From G965202915 sp965202915 (lineage in GTDB: Bacteria > Pseudomonadota > Gammaproteobacteria > Eutrophobiales > Eutrophobiaceae), in assembly GCA_965202915.1 (NCBI GenBank), contig OZ241847.1, positions 1-64,000 of the forward strand: a stretch of DNA of 64,000 bases. The letters are read 5' to 3'. The translations under genes and the position numbers were made by a program. Positions within the stretch are counted from its first letter, which is position 1, and every line of letters begins with the position of its first letter. The notes under the pieces were generated by a model, which was not told the origin of the DNA, made no database searches, and saw only the letters and a list, made by a program, of their open reading frames with translations. Below are positions 8,381 to 16,114 of the stretch, piece by piece.

Positions 8381-8749
8381 TTTTTTTTCAAATATATTTA
8401 TCAAGCGCTTAATCCGACGTTTATTCTTTTTTAGCTGGGATTCACTTATGGGCTTTCGCGGTAAGGCTTTTCTGATCGGCCTATCCGGCATAGCCGCCAG
8501 CACATGGACCGGTGCCGGAAACCGATCGATTTGATAGGCGAGGCACCGGAAAGCACCATTGATTCTCTCCTCGTCCAATTCTTGATTCCAGTTGATAGAC
8601 TTATCCCAAAATGCCTCAACCCAAACCTGGGCGGTAACCGTAATCGTCTCGGCCGCCGGCGTGCCCGGCAGCGCCAGCACGATTATTCGTTGCAGTCCGG
8701 ACGCCACCGCATTGGATAACCACTTAGGCGGTGGGGTATCCCTCATCAC
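8378..8749 (-). CDS. Conserved transposable-phage early protein, unknown function
   Basis: A 123-residue protein with the layout of small proteins found near mor in Mu-like phages: an N-terminal DTPPPKWLSNAVASGLQRI, a central helix with AEAFW-like aromatic residues, the segment FPAPVHVLAAMPDRP and a strongly basic tail (KKNKRRIKRLINIFEKK). The basic end suggests nucleic-acid binding, and the P-A-P-x-H-V segment recalls phage replication accessory proteins, but no function can be assigned. Its start overlaps the previous gene by 4 nt. The late promoter element begins at its stop codon. Confidence 0.7.
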   Translation of the reverse strand: MMRDTPPPKWLSNAVASGLQRIIVLALPGTPAAETITVTAQVWVEAFWDKSINWNQELDEERINGAFRCLAYQIDRFPAPVHVLAAMPDRPIRKALPRKPISESQLKKNKRRIKRLINIFEKK

Positions 8750-9177
8750 TGTTTCATTTTCTCCAACCGAACCAGGGCCTGGCCGGTTTTGCTCGTCGGC
8801 GCGATGGGTTTTCCTTCGGAGGGCGTTATGATAGGTCGGGACGCGACACTCTCCAGCACCCGCTTCAAATAATTATGATTCCTAAGCGGTGGACCGGATG
8901 GCTTCGATCTAATTGCCTCTACCGTTTCGGCCAGCGCGATATTGAGCCTCGCATAATCACCTGAGAGTGCCATCACTTCCTTTGCCAGCCGCAAGGCCCT
9001 ATCGTTAGCCAGGTCACGCTTCGCAGACCGGAACAACGACAGATAACTGACTAACGCGGCACCGATTTCAATATCGATACGGCTTAGCAAAGCCAATAAA
9101 TCCCGCCCAGCTTCATCCTGTGCCAGAGAATCCAGGCTAATGCGATGGTGGCATATGGGACAGCGATTAAGTTGCAT
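8746..9177 (-). CDS. Conserved phage protein with an N-terminal CxxC/HH motif
   Basis: A 143-residue protein starting MQLNRCPICHHRISLDSL. The CPICHH motif could be half of a zinc site, perhaps completed by dimerisation. A helical core follows (ALVSYLSLFRSAKRDLANDR, then ALRLAKEVMAL), a pattern common in early regions of transposable phages, and the C-terminus is basic. I know of no assigned function; placement between mor and the late promoter suggests regulation or replication. It overlaps mor by 11 nt. Confidence 0.72.
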   Translation of the reverse strand: MQLNRCPICHHRISLDSLAQDEAGRDLLALLSRIDIEIGAALVSYLSLFRSAKRDLANDRALRLAKEVMALSGDYARLNIALAETVEAIRSKPSGPPLRNHNYLKRVLESVASRPIITPSEGKPIAPTSKTGQALVRLEKMKQ

Positions 9178-9466
9178 ATTTCGGATGTAAAATCCGACGT
9201 ATCTGGCGCTCGGACAGACGGTATTTTTTAGCCAGGAATTGGTAATTTCGGCCGTTGAACTCTTTGATAATATTCTGATTTCGCAAGTCTATAGCGACGG
9301 GCCCAGCTGGGATGTAGATCGGATAAGGCTGGTGAATGGCCTCACATATCGCCAGCACGATCTGCGTCGCCTGGAAAAGGTCATCGCCGGCATTCGCTGT
9401 ATATCGCCGGCTGGCCATAACCGTCAACGTCGCATCAATCATTTGCTCGACAATTTTATGGCGCAT
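9167..9466 (-). CDS. mor: Mor-family transcription activator
   Basis: A 99-residue protein with the Mor/C family layout: an N-terminal dimerisation helix pair and a C-terminal helix-turn-helix, IIKEFNGRNYQFLAKKYRLS followed by ERQIRRIL (about 68-95). In Mu, Mor turns on the middle promoter and its relative C turns on the late promoters with host sigma-70 RNA polymerase. Only one family member is visible here, so it probably acts directly on the two 41-bp elements at 8340-8380 and 20879-20919. The start overlaps the end of gemA by 11 nt. Confidence 0.9.
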   Translation of the reverse strand: MRHKIVEQMIDATLTVMASRRYTANAGDDLFQATQIVLAICEAIHQPYPIYIPAGPVAIDLRNQNIIKEFNGRNYQFLAKKYRLSERQIRRILHPKYAT

Positions 9467-10031
9467 GAGATTTTATGCCTTTCAGACCTTCGATGATTTT
9501 TGAGGCATCCGTCGCCGTGCGCGGGCGGCACAGTCCAAAGGATTTGTTAAGCCAGCTTAGGTAGCCGCCATCCGTGTGCCAGGTGATTTCTCCAACCAGA
9601 TCATTGATCAACCTTAACTGATCGGGCGTGGCCAGCCTGATCACATTATCCGGAACAGGCGCCGGCGCCGCCCGACGTTTATTCTGTTTGCGCTTCGGCG
9701 TGGACGGTACCGGAGCTAATGGCCGCCCCAGGGTTTTCAGCAGGATGCTCGCCTGGCGGCGGTTGAGTTGGGTACAGCTGCTAACATTATCCGGAACAGG
9801 CGCCGGCGCCGCCCGACGTTTATTCTGTTTGCGCTTCGGCGTGGACGGTACCGGAGCTAATGGCCGCCCCAGGCTTGTCAGCAGGATGCTCGCCTGGCGG
9901 CGGTTGAGTTGGGTACAGCTGCTTACATTAAACAACAACCGCAACTTCGCTCGATATGTGTCGTCATCGATGCCTTGACGAGCCAGTGCGACGTGGATCG
10001 ACTTGATTTGTGCTTTAGTTATCGCTGCCAT
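9456..10031 (-). CDS. gemA: GemA-like regulatory protein (Mu gp16) with an internal duplication
   Basis: A 191-residue protein whose N-terminus (MAAITKAQIKSIHVALARQG, then IDDDTYR) and C-terminus (TPDQLRLINDLVGEITW, then SKIIEGLK) match the GemA/gp16 family, early Mu proteins affecting host gene expression and DNA topology. Family members are about 140 residues. The excess is a 47-residue direct duplication (VSSCTQLNRRQASILL through APAPVPDNV) present twice in tandem, containing a basic KRKQNKRR stretch. The two DNA copies are nearly identical, so the event looks recent. The gene lies between a small hypothetical gene and mor, overlapping mor. Confidence 0.87.
   Translation of the reverse strand: MAAITKAQIKSIHVALARQGIDDDTYRAKLRLLFNVSSCTQLNRRQASILLTSLGRPLAPVPSTPKRKQNKRRAAPAPVPDNVSSCTQLNRRQASILLKTLGRPLAPVPSTPKRKQNKRRAAPAPVPDNVIRLATPDQLRLINDLVGEITWHTDGGYLSWLNKSFGLCRPRTATDASKIIEGLKGIKSHAP
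9643..9924 (-). repeat. 141-bp tandem duplication within gemA
   Basis: Copies at 9643-9783 and 9784-9924 differ at only a few positions, for example giving Lys-Thr against Thr-Ser in the protein. The period of 141 bp is 47 codons, so the reading frame is kept. Confidence 0.93.
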
Positions 10032-10234
10032 CAGGCGTCCAGCTCATCAACGTTGTGCCGCTTATATTGGCACTGAGCAACCGCCTGAGCGTCCGCCGGC
10101 AAGCGGATATTATTGGCCAGGGCGTAGCAGGACGCCTCATCCGAAATCGGTACAGTCACCGTGATCGAGTGGCACTCCTCGGACGGGCAAAACGTGATCA
10201 TATAGACGAGCACCCATTCAATCATCTTGTTCAC
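10031..10234 (-). CDS. Small hypothetical phage protein with an N-terminal hydrophobic segment
   Basis: A 67-residue protein. The first 16 residues (MNKMIEWVLVYMITFC) form a short membrane or export segment. The rest contains SITVTVPISDEASCYALANN and three further cysteines (four in all), compatible with a small periplasmic or membrane-attached protein. No family is recognised. It shares one base with gemA and overlaps the zinc-finger gene by 4 nt, so it is translated within the early operon. Confidence 0.6.
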   Translation of the reverse strand: MNKMIEWVLVYMITFCPSEECHSITVTVPISDEASCYALANNIRLPADAQAVAQCQYKRHNVDELDA

Positions 10235-10620
10235 TCACCGTTATTCAACTCCTGCTGCGCGTGAAAGAGCAGAGCTACCTTCGCAACATCCCAATCATTG
10301 ATATAATGCTGCCCATTCCCGTAACGTATCTCGAATGTGAAGCATTCGGTGTCAATGCGTACAATTTGAGCGTATGATCTCCAATTCTCATGTTCGACAT
10401 AATGGAGTTCTCTCCTCCATGCATCGCCCTGCGGATCACGAACGATATGATCATTTGACAAAGACGCATCAGGGTGTTCTGTGCGGCAAAGATCAACGCA
10501 TTCATTGCAGATATATACTGAGGGCCCCACAAATAATTTTTTAACGGCGGCCTGGCTCTTGCCACAAAACGAGCAGTAAAGAATACTTTCAGCGCCGCTT
10601 TTATCTTGTGCAATGTTCAT
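10231..10620 (-). CDS. Stand-alone ClpX-type C4 zinc-finger protein
   Basis: A 129-residue protein whose first 45 residues closely resemble the zinc-binding domain of the unfoldase ClpX: YCSFCGKSQAAVKKLFVGP, then YICNECVDLC, with C16, C19, C38 and C41 as metal ligands. The AAA+ motor of ClpX is absent. A different C-terminal part of about 80 residues follows (from DPQGDAWRRELHYVEHENW). In ClpX this domain forms dimers and docks substrates and adaptors. ClpX takes apart the Mu transpososome, so a phage copy beside transposition genes could adapt or compete with host ClpX; that is inference. It overlaps its neighbours by 4 nt on each side. Confidence 0.85.
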   Translation of the reverse strand: MNIAQDKSGAESILYCSFCGKSQAAVKKLFVGPSVYICNECVDLCRTEHPDASLSNDHIVRDPQGDAWRRELHYVEHENWRSYAQIVRIDTECFTFEIRYGNGQHYINDWDVAKVALLFHAQQELNNGE

Positions 10621-11273
10621 GTTATACGTTTATCTATCGCGACCAACAGCTTCGCCTGGGCGATCCGCGCCTTGCCGATTTCCACCCCGTTACTGCCCGG
10701 TATCCGGCCGTTCAGGGCAAGCAGTTCCCGGCGAGACAACAGCGCCAGATTTTCCAAGGCGCAGTTAAGCCTGTTGCCGTCCACGTGCACCACTGCATAG
10801 CCTTTTGGAATCGGACCGTTGGCCTGTTCCCACACCAGACACGATTTTCTTTGCCACACTCCCCGATATCCGGAATAAGGATTGATCGCGTCTATTTTGA
10901 TCTCCGGGTAGCCGCATGAATTAATGCGCTCGCTGCCCATCGACTTTATGTTTAACGGCTCTTTTCCGGGTTTAAATTGAGTCGCTACCATTTTTGGGTA
11001 GCTTTTCTTTAGCCAGCATTTTTTGCCCTTATTCCAGGGTCGACGGCCGGACTTAAAACGAGAGGATTCCTGTCGCCGCCTGCCGACCGCGCCCGCATAA
11101 ATTTGATTACTAACACAATAATTTTTAGCCTGAGCCAGGCTCAGCGTCAGACCGAACTTCGAGTTAAGCAGATTTATCGATTCGCGCAGGGTGTGTTTCC
11201 GGTACGCCCGTACCAAAAATCGGTGCTGCTCTTCCGTCAGCAGGCGGTTACGCCAGCGTTGTCCAGTTGGCAT
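10617..11273 (-). CDS. HNH endonuclease (HNH_3 type)
   Basis: A protein of about 218 residues with a C-terminal HNH nuclease core (GYAVVHVDGNRLNCALENL). The N-terminal part (LTEEQHRFLVRAYRKHTLRE) resembles a DNA-binding helical module, and the middle is basic with KSGRRPWNKGKKCW, a pattern seen in phage homing-type HNH proteins. I start it at the ATG at 11273, 5 nt before the preceding gene's stop; the longer in-frame reading (to 11372) would lie inside that gene. It may be a homing enzyme that settled in the early region or may help DNA processing. Confidence 0.8.
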   Translation of the reverse strand: MPTGQRWRNRLLTEEQHRFLVRAYRKHTLRESINLLNSKFGLTLSLAQAKNYCVSNQIYAGAVGRRRQESSRFKSGRRPWNKGKKCWLKKSYPKMVATQFKPGKEPLNIKSMGSERINSCGYPEIKIDAINPYSGYRGVWQRKSCLVWEQANGPIPKGYAVVHVDGNRLNCALENLALLSRRELLALNGRIPGSNGVEIGKARIAQAKLLVAIDKRIT

Positions 11274-11277
11274 CGTG

Positions 11278-11517
11278 TCAGCCGTCTTTTTTTTGTTCCA
11301 GCATCTCCGGCATCTTTCCCTGGGGCTTCCATTCCATCTTGAATTCCTCGGCCTTGAGTGCCAGCGCCGCATTGGAGATAATATTACTCGCGGTGTCGGT
11401 CATAGCTTTGGCACGCGCTATCTCTTCATGCAAGGCCTCACCCTTTAAGTCTTCGTCGTTCAACCGCTCCATTTCCGAGAATAAGAAGTTATTTAAATCT
11501 GTAAGCCGATTTTTCAT
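11278..11517 (-). CDS. Conserved small early phage protein
   Basis: A 79-residue helical, charged protein (MKNRLTDLNNFLFSEMERLN, then DEDLKGEALHEEIARAKAM). Proteins with the phrase LNDEDLKGE are common in early regions of Mu-like and lambda-like phages of gammaproteobacteria. No function is established to my knowledge. It sits between the MuB-like ATPase and the HNH gene. Confidence 0.75.
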   Translation of the reverse strand: MKNRLTDLNNFLFSEMERLNDEDLKGEALHEEIARAKAMTDTASNIISNAALALKAEEFKMEWKPQGKMPEMLEQKKDG

Positions 11518-11536
11518 TTATGGGTCCTCCTAAGGT

Positions 11537-12373
11537 TTATGCCGCGACCGACGTTTTAGGTTGCAACGCCTGCTCGACGGCTCCGTGATCGATTTTTGGT
11601 GAGCTTTTTTTCGATCCCGATGATGACTTCATCACGTCGCGCACGTGACCGCTTTTAATCGTGTCCGCACCCTCGGCCACCGTATTGGCGATGCAGTCAT
11701 CGACCAGCGCGATCAGGTCCAGCCAGTTCCGCGCGTCGGGATGCTTCGCCATCAGCTTCACGGCATTAGCCTCGGCGCGCTTGCCCAGCGCCTCGGCAAT
11801 CGCCGTGGCCGCCTCTTCGACCGCCAGGCCGGCGAGCCAAAGCTGATCCGACCGCAGGCCAACTTCCGGAATCGCCGCCGTCTTGTCCTGTTGCCCAATC
11901 AGCACGATGCCAAGCAGTGGCGATCTGCCCAGCCACTTCAATTCGCGCAGCCGCTTGAGCGCCCGCAGGGTCTGATGATGCAGAACGTGTGCATCATCAA
12001 TAACCAGCACCACCGGGCCGCGTTGCGCGGCGGTGCCGAGGATGCGGCGCACCTGGTGACTGCGTGCCTCACCGGATCGGCGCGGCGATTCATCGCTCAG
12101 ATCACGCACCAGCGCGCTCTCTATATCCCCCATATGCAGCTTGTTGCGCGTAAGCCGCAGCGGTTCGACGAGTTGCACGTCGTCACCCAAAGCGGCGCGC
12201 ACGGCGACGGTTTTGCCGCTTCCTCGCCGGCCTATGATGGAGACCATCGCTGAGTTGTTCACCGCCGCCGTAACCATCAGCGCAACCCGCATGGAATCAG
12301 CGGTTTGGATATTGACCTCGCGCCAGGGGTCAGCGGCGAGTTTTAGATAATGTCGATTGATAATTTTCATCAA
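11537..12373 (-). CDS. MuB-like AAA ATPase, transposition target-DNA activator
   Basis: A 278-residue ATPase with Walker A GRRGSGKT (48-55) and Walker B VVLVIDD (121-127), followed by a helical C-terminal region. It belongs to the AAA group of MuB-like and ExeA-like proteins paired with DDE transposases of B3-type phages. MuB-type proteins bind target DNA as ATP-dependent filaments and stimulate strand transfer by the transposase, and they give target immunity. The C-terminal 40 residues are Ser/Lys-rich and probably flexible. Its start overlaps the HNH gene by 4 nt, and a short gap with a GGAGG-like site precedes the next gene. Confidence 0.9.
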   Translation of the reverse strand: MMKIINRHYLKLAADPWREVNIQTADSMRVALMVTAAVNNSAMVSIIGRRGSGKTVAVRAALGDDVQLVEPLRLTRNKLHMGDIESALVRDLSDESPRRSGEARSHQVRRILGTAAQRGPVVLVIDDAHVLHHQTLRALKRLRELKWLGRSPLLGIVLIGQQDKTAAIPEVGLRSDQLWLAGLAVEEAATAIAEALGKRAEANAVKLMAKHPDARNWLDLIALVDDCIANTVAEGADTIKSGHVRDVMKSSSGSKKSSPKIDHGAVEQALQPKTSVAA

Positions 12374-12693
12374 TAATCCTCCTGTAGAAAAGAAAGTTGA
12401 CCGCTCTCTGCTAACAATCGCAGACGGCGACCTTCTCGCCGCGACTTTGCATCGTGGCGGTTATGGCAGCGTTGACAAAGGGCCGCCAAATTCAAAAGAC
12501 CGGCACTCTCCGGCCGCCGGTCATAAATATGAGCCGCAGTTAGCACTACTTTACTGTTGGTGATCGGGTGTGGCGCACCATTGGCGGCACCGCACCATTC
12601 GCATCGATTCCGTGCTCTCACGTGACGCACAAAGCGACTGCGCAGATGCCAATCTTTGGGATATCGGGCTCGGTTTTCAGGTCTGATGGGCAT
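12370..12693 (-). CDS. Small HNH endonuclease
   Basis: A 107-residue single-domain HNH protein: basic N-terminus, CEWCGAANG (zinc CxxC), the His of LTAAHIYDRRPE and the final LAALCQRCHNRHDAK with its CxxCH motif. Many phages carry such nickases or endonucleases near packaging genes; here it lies between the transposase and the MuB-like ATPase, overlapping both. This may be a second homing-type insertion or a genuine early function. Conserved zinc and His residues suggest it is active. Confidence 0.85.
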   Translation of the reverse strand: MPIRPENRARYPKDWHLRSRFVRHVRARNRCEWCGAANGAPHPITNSKVVLTAAHIYDRRPESAGLLNLAALCQRCHNRHDAKSRREGRRLRLLAESGQLSFLQEDY

Positions 12694-14323
12694 GTTTGAG
12701 TAACCGCGTGAGTTGTAATGCCAGGTCCCGCACCGCGTTTTTACTGAGCTTTGATTCTTCTATGCGCGCGATCAGCGTGGCGCGATTTTCGGGGGTCATC
12801 GGATAGGGGTAGATACTGTTGAAAGCGGTCAGCGCATCATCGATGCTGGCGTAACAAGCGGCATCCAGCGGATTATGTAAAAATCCCGCCTGCTCGGCAC
12901 TTGCCGGCAGGCGGGTAAGGTTGCCGTGGTCCTTTTGTGCACTTTCCCGAGGTGCGTACAGATCCACGGCAGGAGGATTCGCGTCGGTTTGTAATTTCTC
13001 GAGCTCGGTTTTGGGCGTCGTCCGGACGTCGCCGTAGCGGCGGGCGGTGACCGGCTGGGCGATATGCTTGTCACCGGTGCGTTCGTCCTCAGCGATGACG
13101 TTGCCGGTGTTATCCATCGCCCGGCGGGCGATCACCCAAACCGAATGCAGCCGCTCCAGTTCATATTCGATGTTGCCCCAGCGAAGAATGCCGTTTTGAT
13201 CGACATATCGCCGCACTTCATGTGCCATCGTCGCAATCGCGTTCGGTGGCAGCCTGCGTAGCCGGTTGTCGGCCGGTCGGCCGTTCGTCAACGCGATCCA
13301 GGCGTCGGTTCGGCTGACTCGCCGGCCGCCGACCGGCGATCGCGATGGCCGACGGGCGTTCTCACGGATCTCAAATTGACGCAAGCGCGTATTGAGATTG
13401 CTCAACGTGATCTCGCTGTCCGCGCGCAGGAATAACGCCCGCTCGAAGCGCGCCCAGCGCGTGCGGTGGGTGCGCTCGACCCCACCCATGCGCTCTTTTG
13501 CATACGGCGCGCCGGTGACCAGGTTAATATCCAGGCGCTCGACCAGATCACACGCCGGCCCGGATTTGAACAGCGGGCCTTGATCACTCCATAAATCATC
13601 CGGCACCCCGGCGAACGGAATGCGCGCATCATTTTTTTCCCCCAGTGCCCAGCAGAGAAAATCCATCGCGTCTATTGCAGACTCCCCGCGCGCGACGATG
13701 TAGCGTGATAAGGTATAACCCGTGCACATATCCCAGACCGCGTAGATCAACACCCGCAGGCGGTCGGGGCCGACCGGTTTGTTCTTGTACCCCTTGGCCG
13801 AGTATGGCCGCCGGTGGAGTTTTAGCAAATAGTCGCCATTGTCCAGCGCGCGCCGGACGACCAGATATTCCGAACTTGATCCATCAATTTGAATTGCCTG
13901 CATCGGATAATCAGCGTTTAACCGGTGCGTGCGCCTGGGCCTGGCAACCAGGCCCATCTCTCGTGCCAGGCGTCGGGCCGTCTGAACCGGCATGTTTGCC
14001 GCCTCCGCCGGCAACTGCTTATTGGCAATCCCCGCCTCAATCGCGAGATCAAGCGGCAGCGGTTTACCGTCCGGCGTGCGGTGCGCCAGGCCAACGGCAA
14101 TTTTTGTCCAGTCACGATATTCCGGCTTTTTGATCGCCTGCTTGCGCGGCGTGCCCTTGCGCCTGGCATATTTATAAATGGTGGACACGCTGACCTTGTA
14201 GGTTTTCGCCAGGGCCCGGGCCATCGCCGTGCGGGTGCCATGCGGCGCCGACGCTAATTCAGCGGCAATATGCCGTTTAACGCTCGCCGAGAGCAATCGA
14301 TGCCTCCTTGCTGTCGAACACAT
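12677..14323 (-). CDS. MuA-like DDE transposase
   Basis: A 548-residue transposase of the Mu/B3 type that cuts the phage ends and joins them to target DNA, for integration and replicative transposition. The N-terminal region has a helix-turn-helix (RALAKTYKVSVSTIYKYARR). The rve catalytic core shows D147 (AIQIDGSSSEY), D247 (LWSDQGPLF) and E283 (RMGGVERTH), a D-x35-E spacing. A Mu-type C-terminal domain follows. The ATG at 14323 has GAGG upstream, but TTG at 14296 is preceded by a strong AAGGAGG at 6-nt spacing and may be the main start. It overlaps the next gene in the operon. Confidence 0.94.
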   Translation of the reverse strand: MCSTARRHRLLSASVKRHIAAELASAPHGTRTAMARALAKTYKVSVSTIYKYARRKGTPRKQAIKKPEYRDWTKIAVGLAHRTPDGKPLPLDLAIEAGIANKQLPAEAANMPVQTARRLAREMGLVARPRRTHRLNADYPMQAIQIDGSSSEYLVVRRALDNGDYLLKLHRRPYSAKGYKNKPVGPDRLRVLIYAVWDMCTGYTLSRYIVARGESAIDAMDFLCWALGEKNDARIPFAGVPDDLWSDQGPLFKSGPACDLVERLDINLVTGAPYAKERMGGVERTHRTRWARFERALFLRADSEITLSNLNTRLRQFEIRENARRPSRSPVGGRRVSRTDAWIALTNGRPADNRLRRLPPNAIATMAHEVRRYVDQNGILRWGNIEYELERLHSVWVIARRAMDNTGNVIAEDERTGDKHIAQPVTARRYGDVRTTPKTELEKLQTDANPPAVDLYAPRESAQKDHGNLTRLPASAEQAGFLHNPLDAACYASIDDALTAFNSIYPYPMTPENRATLIARIEESKLSKNAVRDLALQLTRLLKHAHQT

Positions 14324-14549
14324 GGTGGCCTCGAATCATCTGATATAGCCAGATGCGGCCATGTTCTGTATGCTCTTGCCGGCAGTTAATTATGCAGCCA
14401 TTGTCCCGCAATTCATTAATGCAGGTGCTCACCGCACACACGTCCGCCGACCACATCAAATCGCGGGTGGAATGCTCAGCGCCGTCACTCAACACGCGAT
14501 AGACGCGTTGCAGTCGGGCCGAGATCATTAAATCAGCAGAGTGCATCAC
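14277..14549 (-). CDS. Small winged-helix early protein
   Basis: A 90-residue protein with a winged-helix pattern: ARLQRVYRVLSDGAEHSTRD as the first helices, CAVSTCINELRDNGCIINCR as the recognition helix and wing, and HGRIWLYQMIRG as the last strand. Such proteins occur just before the transposase in B3-like phages and could regulate early transcription, although no function is proven. Several methionines near the start (positions 1, 2 and 8) leave the start uncertain. The end overlaps the transposase start region by 47 nt. Confidence 0.72.
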   Translation of the reverse strand: MMHSADLMISARLQRVYRVLSDGAEHSTRDLMWSADVCAVSTCINELRDNGCIINCRQEHTEHGRIWLYQMIRGHHVFDSKEASIALGER

Positions 14550-15325
14550 TCATCCCGGCCGTAAGCATCGCCCAGGTGGTCCATCCAAAGCCGGCCAATC
14601 CCGTCTATCAGATCATTCGTGCGATTGTTCCAGTCCATTAGCTGGTCCTGCTGGTCCTGGGGGGCGTCAATCTCACCCGCCAGTTCCTTAAATAATTTGC
14701 CGGCGACGGTATTTTTCTCAAGCAGGGTCTGCTCGATATCTTTCAATTTTTTGATGAATTGATTGAGTCGCGTCAGTGGATGACCATCCATCTCCACCAC
14801 CTTGTCAGCATTTTCCAGCGCCTTAACCGCCGCGTCGCGTTCCTGTTTCAACACCTCGATCTCTTCGCGATCCGCCGGATGATGTTTGCCGTTGTTTTGG
14901 TGCTCAAGCAGGCGCTTGATTTCCGCCGAGCGCTTGCGCGGCGGCATGGCCATGATTTTTACAACCTCAGGCGCATCCCCGGCGAGGCTATCAAGACCGC
15001 CATCGACGAGATCAACAACTACCCGCATTAATTCCCGCGGTCGGGCTTGGGCGAGCTCGCGCAGCTCACGGTTATTACGCGCCTCATTCCAGGTCAGCAC
15101 ACGTTTTATAGCATCACCTGGCATCAGCTCAGTCTGATCGCAGATAAAGGTCGCAAACTCAACGTCATCATTGAACTCTCTCCGGATGAGCCAAAGCCGC
15201 TCCATCATCTTAGCCTCCTGCTCGTAGATGAAGTCCATGGTCGTTTTTACAATTTGATTGACTTCGGCCGCGAGCCTGATTGCGGTCACGGTCGGCGTTG
15301 GCCTGGTTACGTTCAGTTCTTTCAT
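14546..15325 (-). CDS. Early phage protein with a long coiled coil, unknown function
   Basis: A 259-residue, mostly helical protein, MKELNVTRPTPTV onward. Residues 160-230 look like a coiled coil (EEIEVLKQERDAAVKALENA). The N-terminal half has a helical block with CDQTELMPGDAIKRVLTWNE, and a basic PPRKRSAEIKRLLEHQ segment may touch nucleic acid. I do not recognise the family. The ATG at 15325 overlaps the previous gene's stop by 4 nt; the longer in-frame reading would lie inside that gene. Confidence 0.7.
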   Translation of the reverse strand: MKELNVTRPTPTVTAIRLAAEVNQIVKTTMDFIYEQEAKMMERLWLIRREFNDDVEFATFICDQTELMPGDAIKRVLTWNEARNNRELRELAQARPRELMRVVVDLVDGGLDSLAGDAPEVVKIMAMPPRKRSAEIKRLLEHQNNGKHHPADREEIEVLKQERDAAVKALENADKVVEMDGHPLTRLNQFIKKLKDIEQTLLEKNTVAGKLFKELAGEIDAPQDQQDQLMDWNNRTNDLIDGIGRLWMDHLGDAYGRDE

Positions 15326-15636
15326 TTTTTTGGCTCCAAATAGGTATGATGCAGATCCGCAATCGCCCGCCGCAGGTTCTCTGACAAGAGCGTGACCCTG
15401 GCACTGAGCCGCCAGGCATCGCCGCATTGCTCAACCCACCCCACCATCTCCAGGTTTTTTAAGGCGCGGAAAACCTGATCCCGGTTTGTGGCCAACTCCG
15501 AGGTCAACCCAGCCAGGGATTTAGCCTGTAGCGGATCGGCCGCCAGCGCCTCGATAACCGCAATCAGCGTCTGCTGACTGTTATTCCTGTAGCCGTTATC
15601 CGTCGCGACCCCGATGGGCGTAACCTCACTCATCAT
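15322..15636 (-). CDS. Winged-helix early regulator
   Basis: A 104-residue protein resembling an IclR/MarR-like winged helix: QQTLIAVIEALAADPLQAKS, then LAGLTSELATNRDQVFRALK (recognition helix) and a wing region GWVEQCGDAWRLSAR. Similar small proteins sit in the early operons of transposable phages, where they may control transcription or replication. It is linked to both neighbours by short overlaps. Two adjacent ATG codons give two possible starts one codon apart. Confidence 0.7.
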   Translation of the reverse strand: MMSEVTPIGVATDNGYRNNSQQTLIAVIEALAADPLQAKSLAGLTSELATNRDQVFRALKNLEMVGWVEQCGDAWRLSARVTLLSENLRRAIADLHHTYLEPKK

Positions 15637-16114
15637 TCGAGTACGCCTTCAACAACGCATCAACCAGCTTGTCGATCTCACCATCTATCGGCTTGATCAC
15701 CACCTCGTCGCTGTCGGCATCAATAGTGATCCCCAAGCGTTTCAGATCGGCAGCGGTGAGATCATAGACGCCCGGTTTATGGACTTTTTCAGTCCGTTTA
15801 ATCAGCAGCTCCGCCTGCGCCGTTGGCAACTGCTGGCGTATGCGGTTAATCGTTGCCGCTTCATCAGCGAACGTCACCTGTCGCAGATAGCGTTCGGGGG
15901 CCTCTAAAAAATCTATTAAATCGATGCCGAGACGGCGGTTGAATTGCCAGCGCACAAATACGTCCGCCCAGCGGTCAATGTAGAAATCAGAATATACGGG
16001 TGTCATCGGTACCTCCCTTTCTGATAACCTTAGCGGCTTGACCTCACCACGATTGAACCGCACAGACCAATCCTTAATCCACTCGTTTACAGCGGCTTTA
16101 TCTGGCTTGCTCAT
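15626..16114 (-). CDS. Hypothetical early phage protein
   Basis: A 162-residue protein without a recognised domain. It has a tryptophan-rich N-terminus (VNEWIKDWSVRFNRGEVKPL), a central YSDFYIDRWADVFVRWQFNR region and an acidic C-terminus (DEVVIKPIDGEIDKLVD). No signal peptide or membrane segment is seen. It is the second gene of the early leftward operon, overlapping both neighbours, so it is probably expressed immediately after induction. Confidence 0.65.
   Translation of the reverse strand: MSKPDKAAVNEWIKDWSVRFNRGEVKPLRLSEREVPMTPVYSDFYIDRWADVFVRWQFNRRLGIDLIDFLEAPERYLRQVTFADEAATINRIRQQLPTAQAELLIKRTEKVHKPGVYDLTAADLKRLGITIDADSDEVVIKPIDGEIDKLVDALLKAYSNDE

Noticed and set aside
11645..12253. 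202-codon plus-strand frame
   Set aside because: It lies opposite the MuB-like ATPase with Walker motifs; a mirror of its codon use.
12829..14241. Several frames within the transposase gene on both strands
   Set aside because: Shadows of the GC-rich transposase frame, which has the full DDE triad.
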